A stretch of DNA of 64,000 nucleotides from Mycobacterium gallinarum (GCF_010726765.1 NZ_AP022601.1:4278001-4342000), one strand, 5' to 3'; counted from the stretch's first letter, positions 36,187 to 46,174 are shown. The notes: a model not told the origin generated them from the sequence alone. Numbers and translations are program-made.

Positions 36187-36378
36187 ATGCGTGTCGTAGT
36201 GGACCGTGACCGCTGTGAAGGCAATGCCGTGTGCGTGAGAATTGCGCCTGAGGTGTTCACACTCGACGATGACGATTACGCCGTGGTCACTGCCGACCCC
36301 GTCCCGGGCGGCCAGCAGGCGCTCGCCGAGGAAGCCATCGCCGAGTGCCCGCGCGCGGCCCTGTCGCGCAAAGATTAG
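36187..36378 (+). CDS. Small 3Fe-4S ferredoxin
   Basis: 63 aa behind GAAGGAGG. Cys motif RCEGNAVCVRIAPEVF (first and second Cys) and ECPRAAL (third) is the single-cluster ferredoxin that usually serves cytochrome P450s. It could be electron partner of the P450 at 1248 with the reductase at 27538, though they are far apart. Confidence 0.92.
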   Translation: MRVVVDRDRCEGNAVCVRIAPEVFTLDDDDYAVVTADPVPGGQQALAEEAIAECPRAALSRKD

Positions 36379-36876
36379 GCGGCGCCAGGTCACATTCTGA
36401 TGGAAAGTCCGACACCAACACTCCGTCGGTAATTCGAGTCGAGACCCGACCGTAGCCACCGTCGCCTGCCGAAACGGTGCCGGGCCTGAGGAGAAGCGGC
36501 CGACAAATTGAGCTGCAGACGACTGGTGGCGGACCCCTGTCCAGGGCGGCCCGCCCACCCTAGGTGGACCGATTAAAACCTGTGGATGGTTAGCAGCTCA
36601 GCGTCACGTATGCCGTCTTGTTCATTACAGTCGTGGCGATGTTCGGCCCAGACGTGCCAAGCACGTTTTCCGGCACACCGGAGTCGGACGCGAGTATGTT
36701 CGGCCCGGCGCCGACGAACACGCGTGTGCCACAACATCGAAAATTCGGCATCGTTTTCGGGCCTGAATGATGTTGCGGCATCCTGGTTGTCGGCGGGCGC
36801 CCGCTCAACTGGCGGGTTTCGACCGAGACTCCAGCTTGTTCAACAGCAGAACCGCCGCGCTCGTGCTGTCGAAACT
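36379..36876. other. Region without a confident gene; coding-like minus frame 36590-36808
   Basis: The minus frame ends with GTRVFVGAGPNILASDSG, then GTSGPNIATTVMN, an internal GxGPNI repeat of coding-like composition but unknown family. No ribosome site. The rest shows nothing. Confidence 0.3.
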
Positions 36877-36914
36877 CGACAAAGCCAGGCAGCGAGATTG
36901 TTCAGTGCGGGCAG
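36877..36914 (+). promoter_or_regulatory. Tripartite element site 2
   Basis: CGACAAA-N13-ATTGTTC (36877-36903), 6 nt, GGCAG (36910-36914). The right half and the last box are slightly diverged. Faces the small ORF at 37031 and Dps beyond it. Confidence 0.55.
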
Positions 36915-37030
36915 GTCCCAGACCTACACCTCGCAGGACGATGGAAAGAGTCGATCGCTGCTGCCGGGGAGCCCATAGTCCCCCACCAAGTCGACGGCTG
37001 CAGGTAAAGCAACGAGAGCAGTCAACGAAT

Positions 37031-37150
37031 ATGTCAAAGGAGTACGAAGTGGTGGATTCGAATGAGCCCTGGGTTGGCTGGGCGGCAGTCACCGTGGGTG
37101 TGGGCGCGGCCGTAGCGGACTTCGCGGCGAGCTCTACGCAGGTGGCGTGA
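37031..37150 (+). CDS. 39-aa protein of unknown function
   Basis: ATG 37031 encodes a 39-aa peptide with an acidic start (MSKEYEVVDSNEPW) and a hydrophobic, Ala/Val-rich second half that could insert in a membrane. In-frame ATG 36941 would extend it by 30 residues. Located between regulatory site 2 and Dps. No family recognised; the call rests on composition and context. Confidence 0.4.
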   Translation: MSKEYEVVDSNEPWVGWAAVTVGVGAAVADFAASSTQVA

Positions 37151-37332
37151 CAACAGGCCCGAGTTAGTGGCGCGTGCGCAACACTGGATTGCCGCGACGT
37201 CACAGCAGCGTCCGAAGTATGCTGTCCCCCTCACTTTTGGCGAAAGAGATTGCCGTAGAGATGGTTTCGGCAACAACGTGCTATAGCCAGTTGCCCTCAT
37301 TATGCAAATGTTCAATCAAAAAGGAGTCATTG

Positions 37333-37848
37333 ATGTCTAGCCACTACACCGTTCCGAGTTTGTCCGACAAACAGGGAGCTGAGGTCGCCGCGATGCTGCA
37401 AACACAGCTGAGCCGATACAACGACTTGCACCTGACCCTCAAGCACGTGCACTGGAACGTTATCGGTCCGAACTTCATCGCGGTACACCAGATGATCGAT
37501 CCCCAGGTGGCCCTTGTACGGGGCTACGCCGACGAAGTCGCCGAACGCATCGCGACGCTAGGCGGATCGCCGCGGGGCACTGCGGACGCGATCATGAACG
37601 AGCACGGCTGGACTGAGTACCCGCATGATCGAGACTGTGCCGACGTCCATCTGGCCGCGCTCGAGCGAGTCTACAGCGGGGTCATCGCCGAGACGCGCGA
37701 AAACGTCAAGCGCTTAGAGGATTTGGACGTCGTTACCCAAGATGTGCTGATCGGGCATGCGGCCGAGCTGGAGAAATTTCAGTGGTTCCTACGAGCTCAC
37801 CTGGAAACCGCCGACGGCTTCATCAGTCGGTTAGCTCGGGGGGCCTAA
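37333..37848 (+). CDS. dps: Dps-family ferritin-like DNA-protection protein
   Basis: 171 aa from ATG 37333 behind AAGGAG. The inter-subunit ferroxidase residues are visible: KHVHWNVIGPNF (His38/His40), VHQMIDPQ and YADEVAERI. It forms dodecamers that oxidise Fe(II) with H2O2, storing iron and shielding DNA. With catalase upstream this is a peroxide/iron defence unit. Confidence 0.95.
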   Translation: MSSHYTVPSLSDKQGAEVAAMLQTQLSRYNDLHLTLKHVHWNVIGPNFIAVHQMIDPQVALVRGYADEVAERIATLGGSPRGTADAIMNEHGWTEYPHDRDCADVHLAALERVYSGVIAETRENVKRLEDLDVVTQDVLIGHAAELEKFQWFLRAHLETADGFISRLARGA

Positions 37849-37922
37849 ACGGCCGCCGCAGAACGAAATTGCAAATGCACGGCGCGTGACTTGTTGCGAG
37901 CATTGACAAAGGATCCAGACCG

Positions 37923-38234
37923 ATGACCCACGATGTCGAGAAACGATTTGACCGGCCCCCCACATTCCGAGCAGCCGCGCGGTATGCAGGGGCGTTCGTC
38001 GCAGTGGCCGCGGTGGCATTCGCCGTCTACGCATTCACCGCGCGGGAATCGGTGATCGCGGCCTCACTGATCCCGGCAATTCTGCTGGCCGGCGGGATCG
38101 GCGCATTCGTGAAGACCTACCGGGTGTGGAAACACCAGGGCGCGTGGCCGGCATGGCAGGGCGCCGGATGGTTCCTGCTCGTGCTGATGCTGGTCACTCT
38201 GTCAATCCCTGGTGCTGCGATGTACGCCGCGTAG
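37923..38234 (+). CDS. Small three-helix membrane protein, unknown function
   Basis: 103 aa. Hydrophobic segments at about 20-42, 45-62 and 80-101, with the loop KTYRVWKHQGAWPAWQGAGW rich in Trp. Such proteins are often found beside Dps or other stress genes in actinobacteria. Function unknown. Confidence 0.68.
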   Translation: MTHDVEKRFDRPPTFRAAARYAGAFVAVAAVAFAVYAFTARESVIAASLIPAILLAGGIGAFVKTYRVWKHQGAWPAWQGAGWFLLVLMLVTLSIPGAAMYAA

Positions 38235-38783
38235 AAGCAAGATCAACTCGCGTCCGCGCCCGAAGCGACATACAATCCTCGCCGATGCCGCCAGGCCACG
38301 ATCTCGCGGCGTCGGCGCGCAAAGCGCGCACCTTCCGCCGCCGTATGATGGTCAACGCTATACCGAGGGATCGCGATACTGTTCGGCGCGGGGGTAGGCG
38401 GTTTCTGATGGCGCCGAGTTCGGGCACGCGTTCGCACTCGGCGAAGACGCCGTCACACTCGCACTGTCGACACAGGTGGTCCTCGGGGCACTGTCGTTTC
38501 CCGACGGCTGCTCGACACTGCGGCGCGCATGATCTGACGGCTGTTCGTAGGCCGGCTGCACAACACTGGCTCCGCGGTTTCAGCGCTCGTCCGCCAATAG
38601 CGTGGACAATGGGCGATCGCTGCGGGCCGATGCCGTGCCCTGAATGGCCTATCGTCGCGTTGTGAACGCACCGGACTCGCTAATGCTCGGCGTCGGCAGC
38701 CGTCGCAATCTGGCGCTGTCAGGGCCCGTTCAGGATTCACCAACCGGCGGCAGCGTGATTCCGTTTCGTATCCGCCGTGTATG
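38235..38783. other. Region without a confident gene
   Basis: A + frame near 38405-38530 (EFGHAFALGEDAVTLALSTQ) is coding-like but short and interrupted on both sides, possibly a remnant of a small membrane protein. Otherwise nothing. Confidence 0.3.
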
Positions 38784-39959
38784 TCACCACCGCAGCAGCG
38801 CAGCGACTCCGGCTGCGTCGGCCAGCTCGCCGGCGGCCGCGCCCTCGATAGGAGTGATCAATGCTGCGGTGTCGAGGGCGCGCTCGACCAGCCGTTCGGT
38901 CAACCGGGGTTCCGGTCGCGGCTGCTGGCTGCCGGGGCCGACCTCGTCACCGCCGTAGAGCGCGTCGTCGGCACCGACAGCTCCCGTGTACCGCACCTGT
39001 GGGTCATACACCAAGTGCGCGACCCTGCCGGCGTTCAAGGCGGCGGCCACTTCGGACAATCCCAGGGCTGCCATTCCCGCGCCTGCGGCGTCGCCGATTC
39101 GCGCCAGCAGCCGTTTTTCACGGTCCTTGTGTTCTTCGTGGACCTGCTCGGTGACCGCGTCGGCCAGAGCGGCGTCATCAAGGCCGTACAAGTTCCGGGG
39201 GTCAGCGATGATGTTGTCGCGCAGCGCTTGCGGGAACAATGAAATCATCGTTTCGGTCCACCGTTCGCCGCCGCTGACCAGGATTGAATCCCAGCCGAGC
39301 TTTTCGGCAAGTTCGACTGCACGCACGCTTACCCGTTCTAAGAATCGCTGTGTGCGTTGTCTTTCCCGAGATTGACGCTGTTCACGCATCGGCGTGTGGA
39401 ACTGCCCCTTCGGGCCGCCACCGATTTGGCCAGCGCGCTCGTGCGGCGCCTGGACATATTGCTGCTGCAGCCGGTCGACCGTCGTCACCGAGCCGAGCCG
39501 CCACTCCAGCAGACGGGCCTCTTCGGCGGTGACGAGGACGACCCCGGCCGGGCTGCCTTCGTCGACGAGTTCCAGTAGCGGGTGGATGAACGGGCCGTCG
39601 TCTAACACCATCCGGGTGGGTACCGGCATCGCGCTCTCCAGTCGCACGGTCCAGTCAGCACCTAGCGCGGCGAAGGCGATGCGGCCTCGCCCAGATGCGA
39701 TGGGGCTTGTCAGGATATCCAACTGCGGCCAGAGCCGCTCTAATTGGGCGGCGATCTCGTTGCTTCGATCGCCGCCACTGCCTTGGCTGATCCGGTGCTG
39801 CAGCTCGGCGAATCTGTTTCGAAGGTCGATTGCGGCGGCCCGCAGATTCGGGTCTTGATGAGGGTCAGCGTTTACGTAGACCGACAACACGCCGAGCGGG
39901 TCGGTGCGCCGGGAGAGGTCTCGCAGACCAATATCGTCAAGGCGGTCAATCATGACCAT
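38784..39959 (-). CDS. VLRF1-type (Vms1/ANKZF1-like) release-factor-related protein
   Basis: 391 aa. The N-terminal part (LGVLSVYVNADPHQDPN) and the core with GVVLVTAEEARLLEWRLGSV then GPKGQFHTPMREQRQSRERQ correspond to the eRF1-like fold of bacterial VLRF1/baeRF proteins, with the Gln-containing loop where eRF1 has GGQ. The family is thought to hydrolyse peptidyl-tRNA on stalled ribosomes. ATG 39959 has AGGTGA upstream. Confidence 0.75.
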   Translation of the reverse strand: MVMIDRLDDIGLRDLSRRTDPLGVLSVYVNADPHQDPNLRAAAIDLRNRFAELQHRISQGSGGDRSNEIAAQLERLWPQLDILTSPIASGRGRIAFAALGADWTVRLESAMPVPTRMVLDDGPFIHPLLELVDEGSPAGVVLVTAEEARLLEWRLGSVTTVDRLQQQYVQAPHERAGQIGGGPKGQFHTPMREQRQSRERQRTQRFLERVSVRAVELAEKLGWDSILVSGGERWTETMISLFPQALRDNIIADPRNLYGLDDAALADAVTEQVHEEHKDREKRLLARIGDAAGAGMAALGLSEVAAALNAGRVAHLVYDPQVRYTGAVGADDALYGGDEVGPGSQQPRPEPRLTERLVERALDTAALITPIEGAAAGELADAAGVAALLRW

Positions 39960-40139
39960 GATGTGTCACCTGTTTCTTTCATCGGTGTGTGTCGAGTCGC
40001 TAGCTGGATGCTCTGATCGGACACGTCGCACACGTTCGCGCGACTGCGTTGGTGTTTGGCCGGCCGCGGAGCCGACAGATCGCGTGACAATTTGTGTGTT
40101 CCAACATATTTGATCGCCCACAGGGGTTCACTCAAGGAT

Positions 40140-40682
40140 TCACGCAGCTCGGTCGCCGTTATACGGCCCGGCTTTCGAGTGGGGCGCCCGCTGCGCGGGC
40201 GAAGCCGATGTGGGGTGTTTGTTCAATCTGCCCCGGGACGCCGGCTCGACTTTCAGCACCGTGACCGCGATCGGTGCTGTTCCGGGCAGGGTGCAGGTGC
40301 GGTGTTCACCGGGCCGTGCGCCGGCTACGGCGCGGCCTATCGGGGATCGCAACGGGTAGATCTTGTTGTCGTGGTCTCCGGCTCCATAGCCGCCGAGGAC
40401 GAAGGTGTCGATGTGGCCGGAGTCGTCGTAGTAGACGGTGATCGCCATGTCGGGCGCGGCGATGCGGTCATCTGTCGAATCGTCCACGACGATCGCGTCG
40501 GTGAGTAGCGTTTCAATGGCACCGATGCGCGATTGCCGCGCTCGATAGTCGTCGCGATTTTCGTCGGTATCCATGTAGTCGTCGGGGACTTCGATGCCTG
40601 GACGGCCTCGCAGCGTCGCGAGTTCCTTCTTCAGGCGGATTCGGGCCTGTCGTGTCATTGAAATATGTTTCTTTATGGGCAT
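40140..40682 (-). CDS. GreA/GreB-like transcription factor, paralogue A
   Basis: 180 aa from ATG 40682 (ATG 40658 is another option). A short coiled-coil N-terminus (RLKKELATLRGRPGIEVPDD to ARQSRIGAIETLLTDAI) lacks the acidic tip typical of GreA. The C-terminal FKBP-like domain has YPLRSPIGRAVAGARPGEH. Homologues at 48035 and 48616. These may bind the RNA polymerase secondary channel, but cleavage activity is doubtful. Preceded by tripartite site 3. Confidence 0.85.
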   Translation of the reverse strand: MPIKKHISMTRQARIRLKKELATLRGRPGIEVPDDYMDTDENRDDYRARQSRIGAIETLLTDAIVVDDSTDDRIAAPDMAITVYYDDSGHIDTFVLGGYGAGDHDNKIYPLRSPIGRAVAGARPGEHRTCTLPGTAPIAVTVLKVEPASRGRLNKHPTSASPAQRAPHSKAGPYNGDRAA

Positions 40683-40864
40683 TTCGGTATCTCGTTCTGC
40701 GTGGGTGCCGTGAGGACGGGTGCCCGTTGTTTGGGCTTGCGGCAGCTGTGTCAGCCGGCCGTCGTGTCGGCGGCTACGTTTGGCCACTGTCGGTCGTCGC
40801 GACCTTGAGGGTCTCGGCCATACTGCTGCTACCTCAATGGTCGTCGACATTGGCCCACGAACAG

Positions 40865-40902
40865 TTGCCTCTCGTCGACAATCATTGGCACGCCCGTTGT
40901 TG
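40865..40902 (-). promoter_or_regulatory. Tripartite element site 3, upstream of GreA-like A
   Basis: Dyad 40876-40902: on the + strand CGACAAT-N13-GTTGTTG; read on the minus strand it is followed after 6 nt by GGCAA (40865-40869). It lies 193 nt before the start of the GreA-like gene in a 494-nt spacer with no other gene. Confidence 0.65.
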
Positions 40903-41176
40903 TGCTCCGACAACGCATATCGTGGCCGCTACGAGGTGAGGGCTCGGGGTTCGCCAACCGCCAACGAGCTGGTGAAATCCACCCGCGTGCTGTGTTCCCC
41001 ATCATGTTCCCTTTCATGGCAGGTGGCCTGCCACCGACTCGTACTAAATCGCCGTGCACAAAGCGGTGGTTCTTCAGGAGCGCTGGGCCCTGGCCAGTGT
41101 TGACATCCTTTCCGACCCGGGTTGGCGTAAGGCCGTTCGGCCGGAATCAAGCCGCGCTCGGTATCTCGCGGGTTGG

Positions 41177-42440
41177 CTAACGCAGCGATCGGCGCAGCGG
41201 ATCGAACGCCCGCAGGATCTCGGGTTGTTTGCCGGTGGTGATCTGTTCGGCCAACAACCGGCCGGTCACCGGGCCCTGCGCTAGCCCCCACATGCCGTGG
41301 CCACCAGCTACATACACGCCCCGGGAAATTTCACCAATTAGGGCGCGACCGTCCGGGGTGACCGGGCGCGGACCTACCCAGACGTCGCTGCGTTCCGCCC
41401 AGCGCACACCTTCAAGCAGGGGGCCGGCTGACGCGACGATGGCGCGCACCCGCTGCGGTATCACCGGTTCGTGCGGGTCGCGGAATTCCATGGTGCCCGA
41501 GACCCGCATGGCCCCTCGGTACGGCGTGCACGCCACCCGCACGTCCGGCAGATAGATGGGGGTGGGCATCGGGCGGTCCACTGGCACGGTGAACGAGTAG
41601 CCGCGACCGGCCTGCACCGGAACCGACACTCGATTACCGGCCAGCCGCGACAGCCACGCCCCGGTCGCGATCACGGCAGCATCGGCGGTCAGCGACGGCC
41701 CGCTGGATAATTGCACCTCTACGGAGTTGCCTGAGCTGAACACGCCTCTGACTTCCTCGGTGCGCAGCGTTGCGCCTCGCTCCTGTACGGCTTGGCCTAG
41801 GGCATGGACAAATCGGCCCGGATCGATGAATCGCTGGCCGTTGATGTTGAGTCCAGCGGTGATGCCCGGTGACGCTAACGGCACCTGTTCACGCAGCGCC
41901 GCCCCCGATAGTGCCGTGACATACATTGACTGCCCGGCATTTTGGAGCTGCCGCAGCTCCCCCATTATCTGTTCGGCGTCATCAATGGTGCGAAACAATG
42001 CGGTGATCGGGGTATCGGTGATGGGCGCATCGACACCGTTGGCGGTAAGCACGTCATAGGCTTCGATGGCCTCCTCGTTGAGTGGCACGTTGGCCTGCAC
42101 CGCCTTATTCCACGATGATCTCCGACAGTTGGCGGCGAACTGAATCAAGAAGACCGCGAACGCTGAATCGGCGGTCAACGGGATGTGTAGCGGCGCGCTC
42201 GGGTTGCCGAGGGACCGCAGCGCATAGCGCAGCACGGCCGACGAGTTCAGCGGGATAGTCAAACTCGGCGCGATCCATAGCGTTCCCCCACGAGGCGCCG
42301 GCCGCCACGCCAGCGCGGTCCACCACGGTGACTTCGACACCACGTTCCTGCAAGAACCACGCCGTGGATAGCCCGACGATGCCTGCACCGACGACGATCG
42401 CCGACCGTGGCCCCCCATCAATGCGTTCGACGCGCAGCAT
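41177..42440 (-). pseudogene. dadA: D-amino-acid dehydrogenase (DadA-like), frameshifted copy
   Basis: The N-terminus reads [20 protein letters not shown] and WGNA in one frame from ATG 42440 (GGAGG 7 nt upstream). From about 42280 the sequence continues in another frame, [16 protein letters not shown] to FDPLRRSLR. Compared with the intact paralogue at 46639 (WGNAGWISPSLALPL), a single-base deletion after WGNA explains it. The rest of the flavoprotein (FAD GxGxxG, RGYSFTVPVDRP, VWVGPRPVTPDGRALIGE) is well kept, so the break is recent; a programmed shift or sequence error cannot be excluded. Confidence 0.85.
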
Positions 42441-42507
42441 CACAAATCCTCCGTAGTTTCACCTGGCCTGTCTAATTCCATGGTCGTGTGGATGACCGCC
42501 GCGACGC

Positions 42508-42545
42508 TTGCCCGAATTCGACAACCCCCCGAGAGGGCGTTGTCG
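42508..42545 (-). promoter_or_regulatory. Tripartite element site 4, upstream of the frameshifted dadA
   Basis: Dyad 42519-42545 CGACAAC-N13-GTTGTCG (perfect arms); on the minus strand GGCAA follows after 6 nt (42508-42512). The dyad ends 78 nt from ATG 42440. Confidence 0.75.
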
Positions 42546-42747
42546 CTAACCGACAATTCGAGCCGGGGACTAAGACCGTGCATAGGACCGAAATTAGGTG
42601 GCGAAGGTATTTCGCTGAAGACCAGAAACTGGGCCGACACGAAAATCTTCCTGTCAAAGAGTGTGCAAATAATGAGGCGAGTGGCATTTTATTTTTTCTC
42701 ACGTATGGTAGATAGCAGTGGTTGCCACTTCGTATAAAGGAGCGACA

Positions 42748-42873
42748 ATGGCTAATAAATCTGCAGGAAAAGACCTTCGGAAACCCGCGCTGTCCCTTAA
42801 AGAACGTCGGGCTATCAAGCGCGCCAGGGCGATAGAGGCGACACCGCCGCGTTCGCGTAAGCGCAAGGGTTGA
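42748..42873 (+). CDS. 41-aa basic protein
   Basis: ATG 42748 follows AAAGGAGCGACA, a good ribosome site. The peptide (MANKSAGKDLRKPALSLKER at its start, RSRKRKG at its end) is highly Lys/Arg-rich with a predicted helix. Similar short basic peptides (M-[SA]-N-K-S-A-x-K-x-L-R-K-P) are widespread in mycobacteria. It may bind nucleic acid. An AT-rich stretch (42690-42740) upstream could be its promoter. Confidence 0.7.
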   Translation: MANKSAGKDLRKPALSLKERRAIKRARAIEATPPRSRKRKG

Positions 42874-43079
42874 CGCTGACCCTGGAGTTTTTCGTGCGCC
42901 TTTGGAATGGCACGAAATCCTAGAAATACATGACCACGTGGGTGATCGACCGCCGCTCGTATCGAGTCGATTTAATCCGACTCGTGGCGATGGGCGGATT
43001 CGCGATCGGCAGTCAACAACACGCCCGCTGATCGTAATTTGCATTTCGAAACCGCGGCTTTCACGAGCCGGGCCCAGCG

Positions 43080-44603
43080 CTATTCGGTGTCGGTAGCTGC
43101 CAGTTCGATCATCATGGCCAGCCGCTTTCTCGCATCGCCTAAGGGCAGACTAGTGATCTCAGCCATCTTGCGCAGGCGATAACGCACGGTGTTTTCGTGT
43201 ACCCCCAATTGTTTACCGGCCTCGGCTGGGTCGCCTTGAGCCTCCAGCCAGGCCTGCAGAGTAAGCACGTAGTCGGATGCGTTGGCGCGGTCATGGCGGC
43301 GTAGATCGGCCACCGGTCCCCGGTCCGGAGACCGACCTGAGCGCGCCGCCGTGCGCAACCGCTGCAGAAGGATTTCATCCCAGGATTCGTCGTAGGCAGG
43401 GGGCGTGACTCGAGAAGACACCTCGTGAAGCGCCAGACACTCATCGGCCTCCAGACGGGCGGCGGCGAGGTCGCCCACCTCGGCCGTACCGCTGATACCG
43501 GCCAACACCGTCGCCCCTTCGGGCAATGCCGCCCGCAAACCGGTGATCCATTGGCGCGCCAGCGACGATTGCTCACCGGGCAGCAACGTGTAGACGGTGT
43601 TGCCGGCCAAGGCGCTGCGGCCCGGCCGTGACCAACCAAATCCGGTGGTGGCACGCTCGAAAGCCAACAGCAAGGCGGCATCACGGTCTGATCCGATGAA
43701 CGCCTGCAGGGCAATCACCCGTAATCGGCCATGCGCCAAACCCAGCCTGCTGGCTAGCGTGTCGCCATCAGCGGCGCCCTCCAGCAACCGGATCACCAGC
43801 TCGGATTCGACCTGTCGTTCAAGGTCGGCACTGGCGCGAGACCGCAACACGTGCAGGGCCACCGTGTGCGCGCCATCAGTCAGGGCGGTGCGCGCGGCGA
43901 CATCCAGTGGTGCCGGGCACGCTACCCAGACCGAGCCGATGAGTTCTCGGCCCGAGCGCACCGCCACCACCATGCGCCCGGTCGACCCGAGTCCGGCGTC
44001 CTCGCCGACAAACAACGGCTCATCAGAAACCGCCAGGTGCGCAAAGACGCCACGGTCCTCGAAGAATTCACGCAACGGCTCTGGTGTCTGTCGTTCCAAG
44101 ATCGTCGCCACCCGTGCCGAGTCAGCGTGCTGCTGCTGCCTCGAATACGCCAACACCCGCAACAGTCGATCATGGATAACGACCGCACCGCCGATGGCGT
44201 GCGCCAGGCTGTCGGCAAGTGCAAATAAATCGGTGGGGCCACGACCAGATTCTGTTTCGCGGCCCTCCAAAACCAGCCCATAGACCACGGCGGCCAAATC
44301 ACTCCACGACACAGCCTCGTCGACCACCATCACCGCGCCGGCTTCGACGTCATCGTCGAACTTGGTCGGCTTCTCAGCACCGCGCATCAGCACCACGACC
44401 GCGCGCGCCGATGCCGCCCACCGCACCGCTTCCCTGACCGATCCAGCACCAATGGCCAGCAATACATCGCCCACCACAGCGCGGTGCTCGGCCGGTTCGT
44501 GGATCACCACGCTACTCAGCTCAGTGGACCTGGGCACCGACGACCAACGCAGACGCACGCCATAACCACCGAGCACGTTCACCAAGCGGTCCAGAGTGAT
44601 CAC
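43080..44603 (-). CDS. PucR family transcriptional regulator
   Basis: About 507 aa from GTG 44603, where the PucR N-terminal domain begins (ITLDRLVNVLGGYGVRLR); a start at 44711 would add 36 residues. A central GGDEF-like/CdaR region is followed by the C-terminal PucR helix-turn-helix (AGKQLGVHENTVRYRLRKM). PucR regulators respond to purines, amino acids or other nitrogen sources. It lies between two dadA copies and may regulate them and the other tripartite sites. Confidence 0.9.
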   Translation of the reverse strand: MITLDRLVNVLGGYGVRLRWSSVPRSTELSSVVIHEPAEHRAVVGDVLLAIGAGSVREAVRWAASARAVVVLMRGAEKPTKFDDDVEAGAVMVVDEAVSWSDLAAVVYGLVLEGRETESGRGPTDLFALADSLAHAIGGAVVIHDRLLRVLAYSRQQQHADSARVATILERQTPEPLREFFEDRGVFAHLAVSDEPLFVGEDAGLGSTGRMVVAVRSGRELIGSVWVACPAPLDVAARTALTDGAHTVALHVLRSRASADLERQVESELVIRLLEGAADGDTLASRLGLAHGRLRVIALQAFIGSDRDAALLLAFERATTGFGWSRPGRSALAGNTVYTLLPGEQSSLARQWITGLRAALPEGATVLAGISGTAEVGDLAAARLEADECLALHEVSSRVTPPAYDESWDEILLQRLRTAARSGRSPDRGPVADLRRHDRANASDYVLTLQAWLEAQGDPAEAGKQLGVHENTVRYRLRKMAEITSLPLGDARKRLAMMIELAATDTE

Positions 44604-44711
44604 GACCCGCTCCCATCCCGAACTGATAATCGTAACCACGGATCGGCCCCGCCGAACGACGAACGCTTCGCGATCGATCCTGGTTGAAATGTATGCGGTG
44701 CCCGAGGTCAC

Positions 44712-45056
44712 GACGCGCTCGACGGCTCCTGACAGGTGATAGCCGGATAGCTAAACTATGCGCAATCCCCGGCTGATGGCTCAAGCAGTATCCGATCGTT
44801 GTTTGAAAATGACCGGGACCGATCAATGCGCATCGGTCGAATGACTCAGTGCCAAACTCATCGATGAGCCGGCGAGCGTCGCCGTGGCCGCGCACACATC
44901 GCCTCCGTCGCCGACCTTGTGGGCTGTTTGAAGCACCAGGGCGGACTGGGCCTCGGCCCGGATCAGCGTTGAGCGTGCCAAGACACCGTGCGTTACCGGC
45001 GGTTCGGCACGATCACGAACGATCCGTCTCGGGTGACCATGACCGCTGTCGAGATT
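44712..45056. other. Intergenic region, no gene seen
   Basis: Upstream of pucR and before regulatory site 5. Only short frames; nothing recognisable. Confidence 0.4.
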
Positions 45057-45094
45057 CGACAAAGCACGGCGGCGTCGTTGTCTGGGCCGGGCAA
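45057..45094 (+). promoter_or_regulatory. Tripartite element site 5, upstream of the truncated Rv1733c-like gene
   Basis: CGACAAA-N13-GTTGTCT (45057-45083), 6 nt, GGCAA (45090-45094). The dyad ends 81 nt before ATG 45165, which has a GGAGAG site. Confidence 0.72.
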
Positions 45095-45164
45095 GACCTG
45101 AGCCGCCAATCGCGACCACCATGAAAATGGACAAGCTATAGATGCGATTGGTGCAGGAGAGCTC

Positions 45165-45563
45165 ATGGACAGCCATGATCGGCTACCGCGGTCAGCGGCC
45201 GCACCGGTACGCGTCGCGTTGGGGCCGTCGCCTATCGCCGAGAGCCGCGAACCCGCGTCTGCCACTGCGCCATCCCCGCCTGTGTCTACGCGCCAACGGC
45301 TCACGCCCCATTCAAGCTCGAACTCGACTCGCCAACAGAATATTTCGATGCTCGTCCCCCGCCCGCACGATCAACCAATCAGCATCCGGGCGACACCCGA
45401 AGAGGCCCTGGAGACATCCGGGGTTCGTCTACCACACTGGTCCATCTTCGGGCTGGTGAGCCGTAATCCTTTGGTATGGCGCAGCGATCGGATTGAGGCA
45501 CTGGTATTGGCGCTCGCCATCACGGTGTCGCTGCTGGCCATACCGCTTGCCAGTGCGGTGTAA
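45165..45563 (+). pseudogene. Rv1733c-family gene, truncated after first membrane helix
   Basis: 132 aa. The end (FGLVSRNPLVWRSDRIEALV, then ITVSLLAIPLASAV) aligns with the NPLxRxxDRxEA part and first helix of the intact paralogue at 33705. A stop codon (TAA 45561-45563) then replaces the GTAVY that follows in the intact copy. The next bases still resemble that gene for a short distance. The remaining peptide may still be made and couple translation to DUF5994 at 45626. Confidence 0.75.
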
Positions 45564-45625
45564 ACCACCGTCGCTCCCTCATCGAGCTAATCGATTCACG
45601 ACCAAAAACAAAGGGGAACTCACTT

Positions 45626-46174
45626 ATGTCCGCACCCACCGTGTACTTCGCTCAACCACGCCGGTTGACGATCGCATATCCCCGCTTGCGATTGAAGCCC
45701 GCACACAGCTCTGCGGGTTTCGTACAGGGCGGGTGGTGGCCTCGAAGCGACCGACTGTACATCGAACTTCCGCTGCTGCTCGCAGCCTTACCGTCTCGGT
45801 CCGGTGTCATCGAGCGGGTGATCTACGACGAGAACAATTGGGCTCCCGCAGCATTGAGGCAGGAGTTTCAGGGACACAGCGTGATCCTTGAGCCCAGCAC
45901 CACCTCGCCCAACTCACTGACCTTGAGCGGCAAGCGGTTCGGAACGCTCGTACTGCTGGTGGTGCCCCACGACACCGACCAGGCCACGGCCACCACTGCC
46001 GTGACGATGGCGGCCGACCCCGACAACGTCTCGAGCGCCGAGGATTTACTGCAGATCGCGAAACCGACGAGACGGCGGCGCCGCCGCGCACTAGTGACAC
46101 AGCCGCGCTGCGGGTCCGACGACGCAGCAGTACCCCGTCGAGGACATAACCGCAGCGAATCTGCCATCGCATGA
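45626..46174 (+). CDS. DUF5994 protein, paralogue B
   Basis: 182 aa with AAAGGGGAACTC upstream. The core LRLKPAHSSAGFVQGGWWPR and the block GVIERVIYDENNWAPAAL match the other DUF5994 genes; a basic, low-complexity tail follows from about 145 (KPTRRRRRRA). Function unknown; DUF5994 proteins are typical of mycobacteria and often occur in several copies next to stress genes. Confidence 0.82.
   Translation: MSAPTVYFAQPRRLTIAYPRLRLKPAHSSAGFVQGGWWPRSDRLYIELPLLLAALPSRSGVIERVIYDENNWAPAALRQEFQGHSVILEPSTTSPNSLTLSGKRFGTLVLLVVPHDTDQATATTAVTMAADPDNVSSAEDLLQIAKPTRRRRRRALVTQPRCGSDDAAVPRRGHNRSESAIA

Noticed and set aside
36074..36199. 41-aa ORF overlapping the catalase stop and ferredoxin start
   Set aside because: Start overlap is suggestive but there is no ribosome site of its own beyond the catalase context and no recognisable sequence; mentioned only with the catalase.
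37358..37372. Palindrome GTTTGTC-C-GACAAAC
   Set aside because: It lies inside the Dps coding sequence, has a 1-nt spacer and reversed arm order, so it does not fit the CGACAA-N13-TTGTC element.
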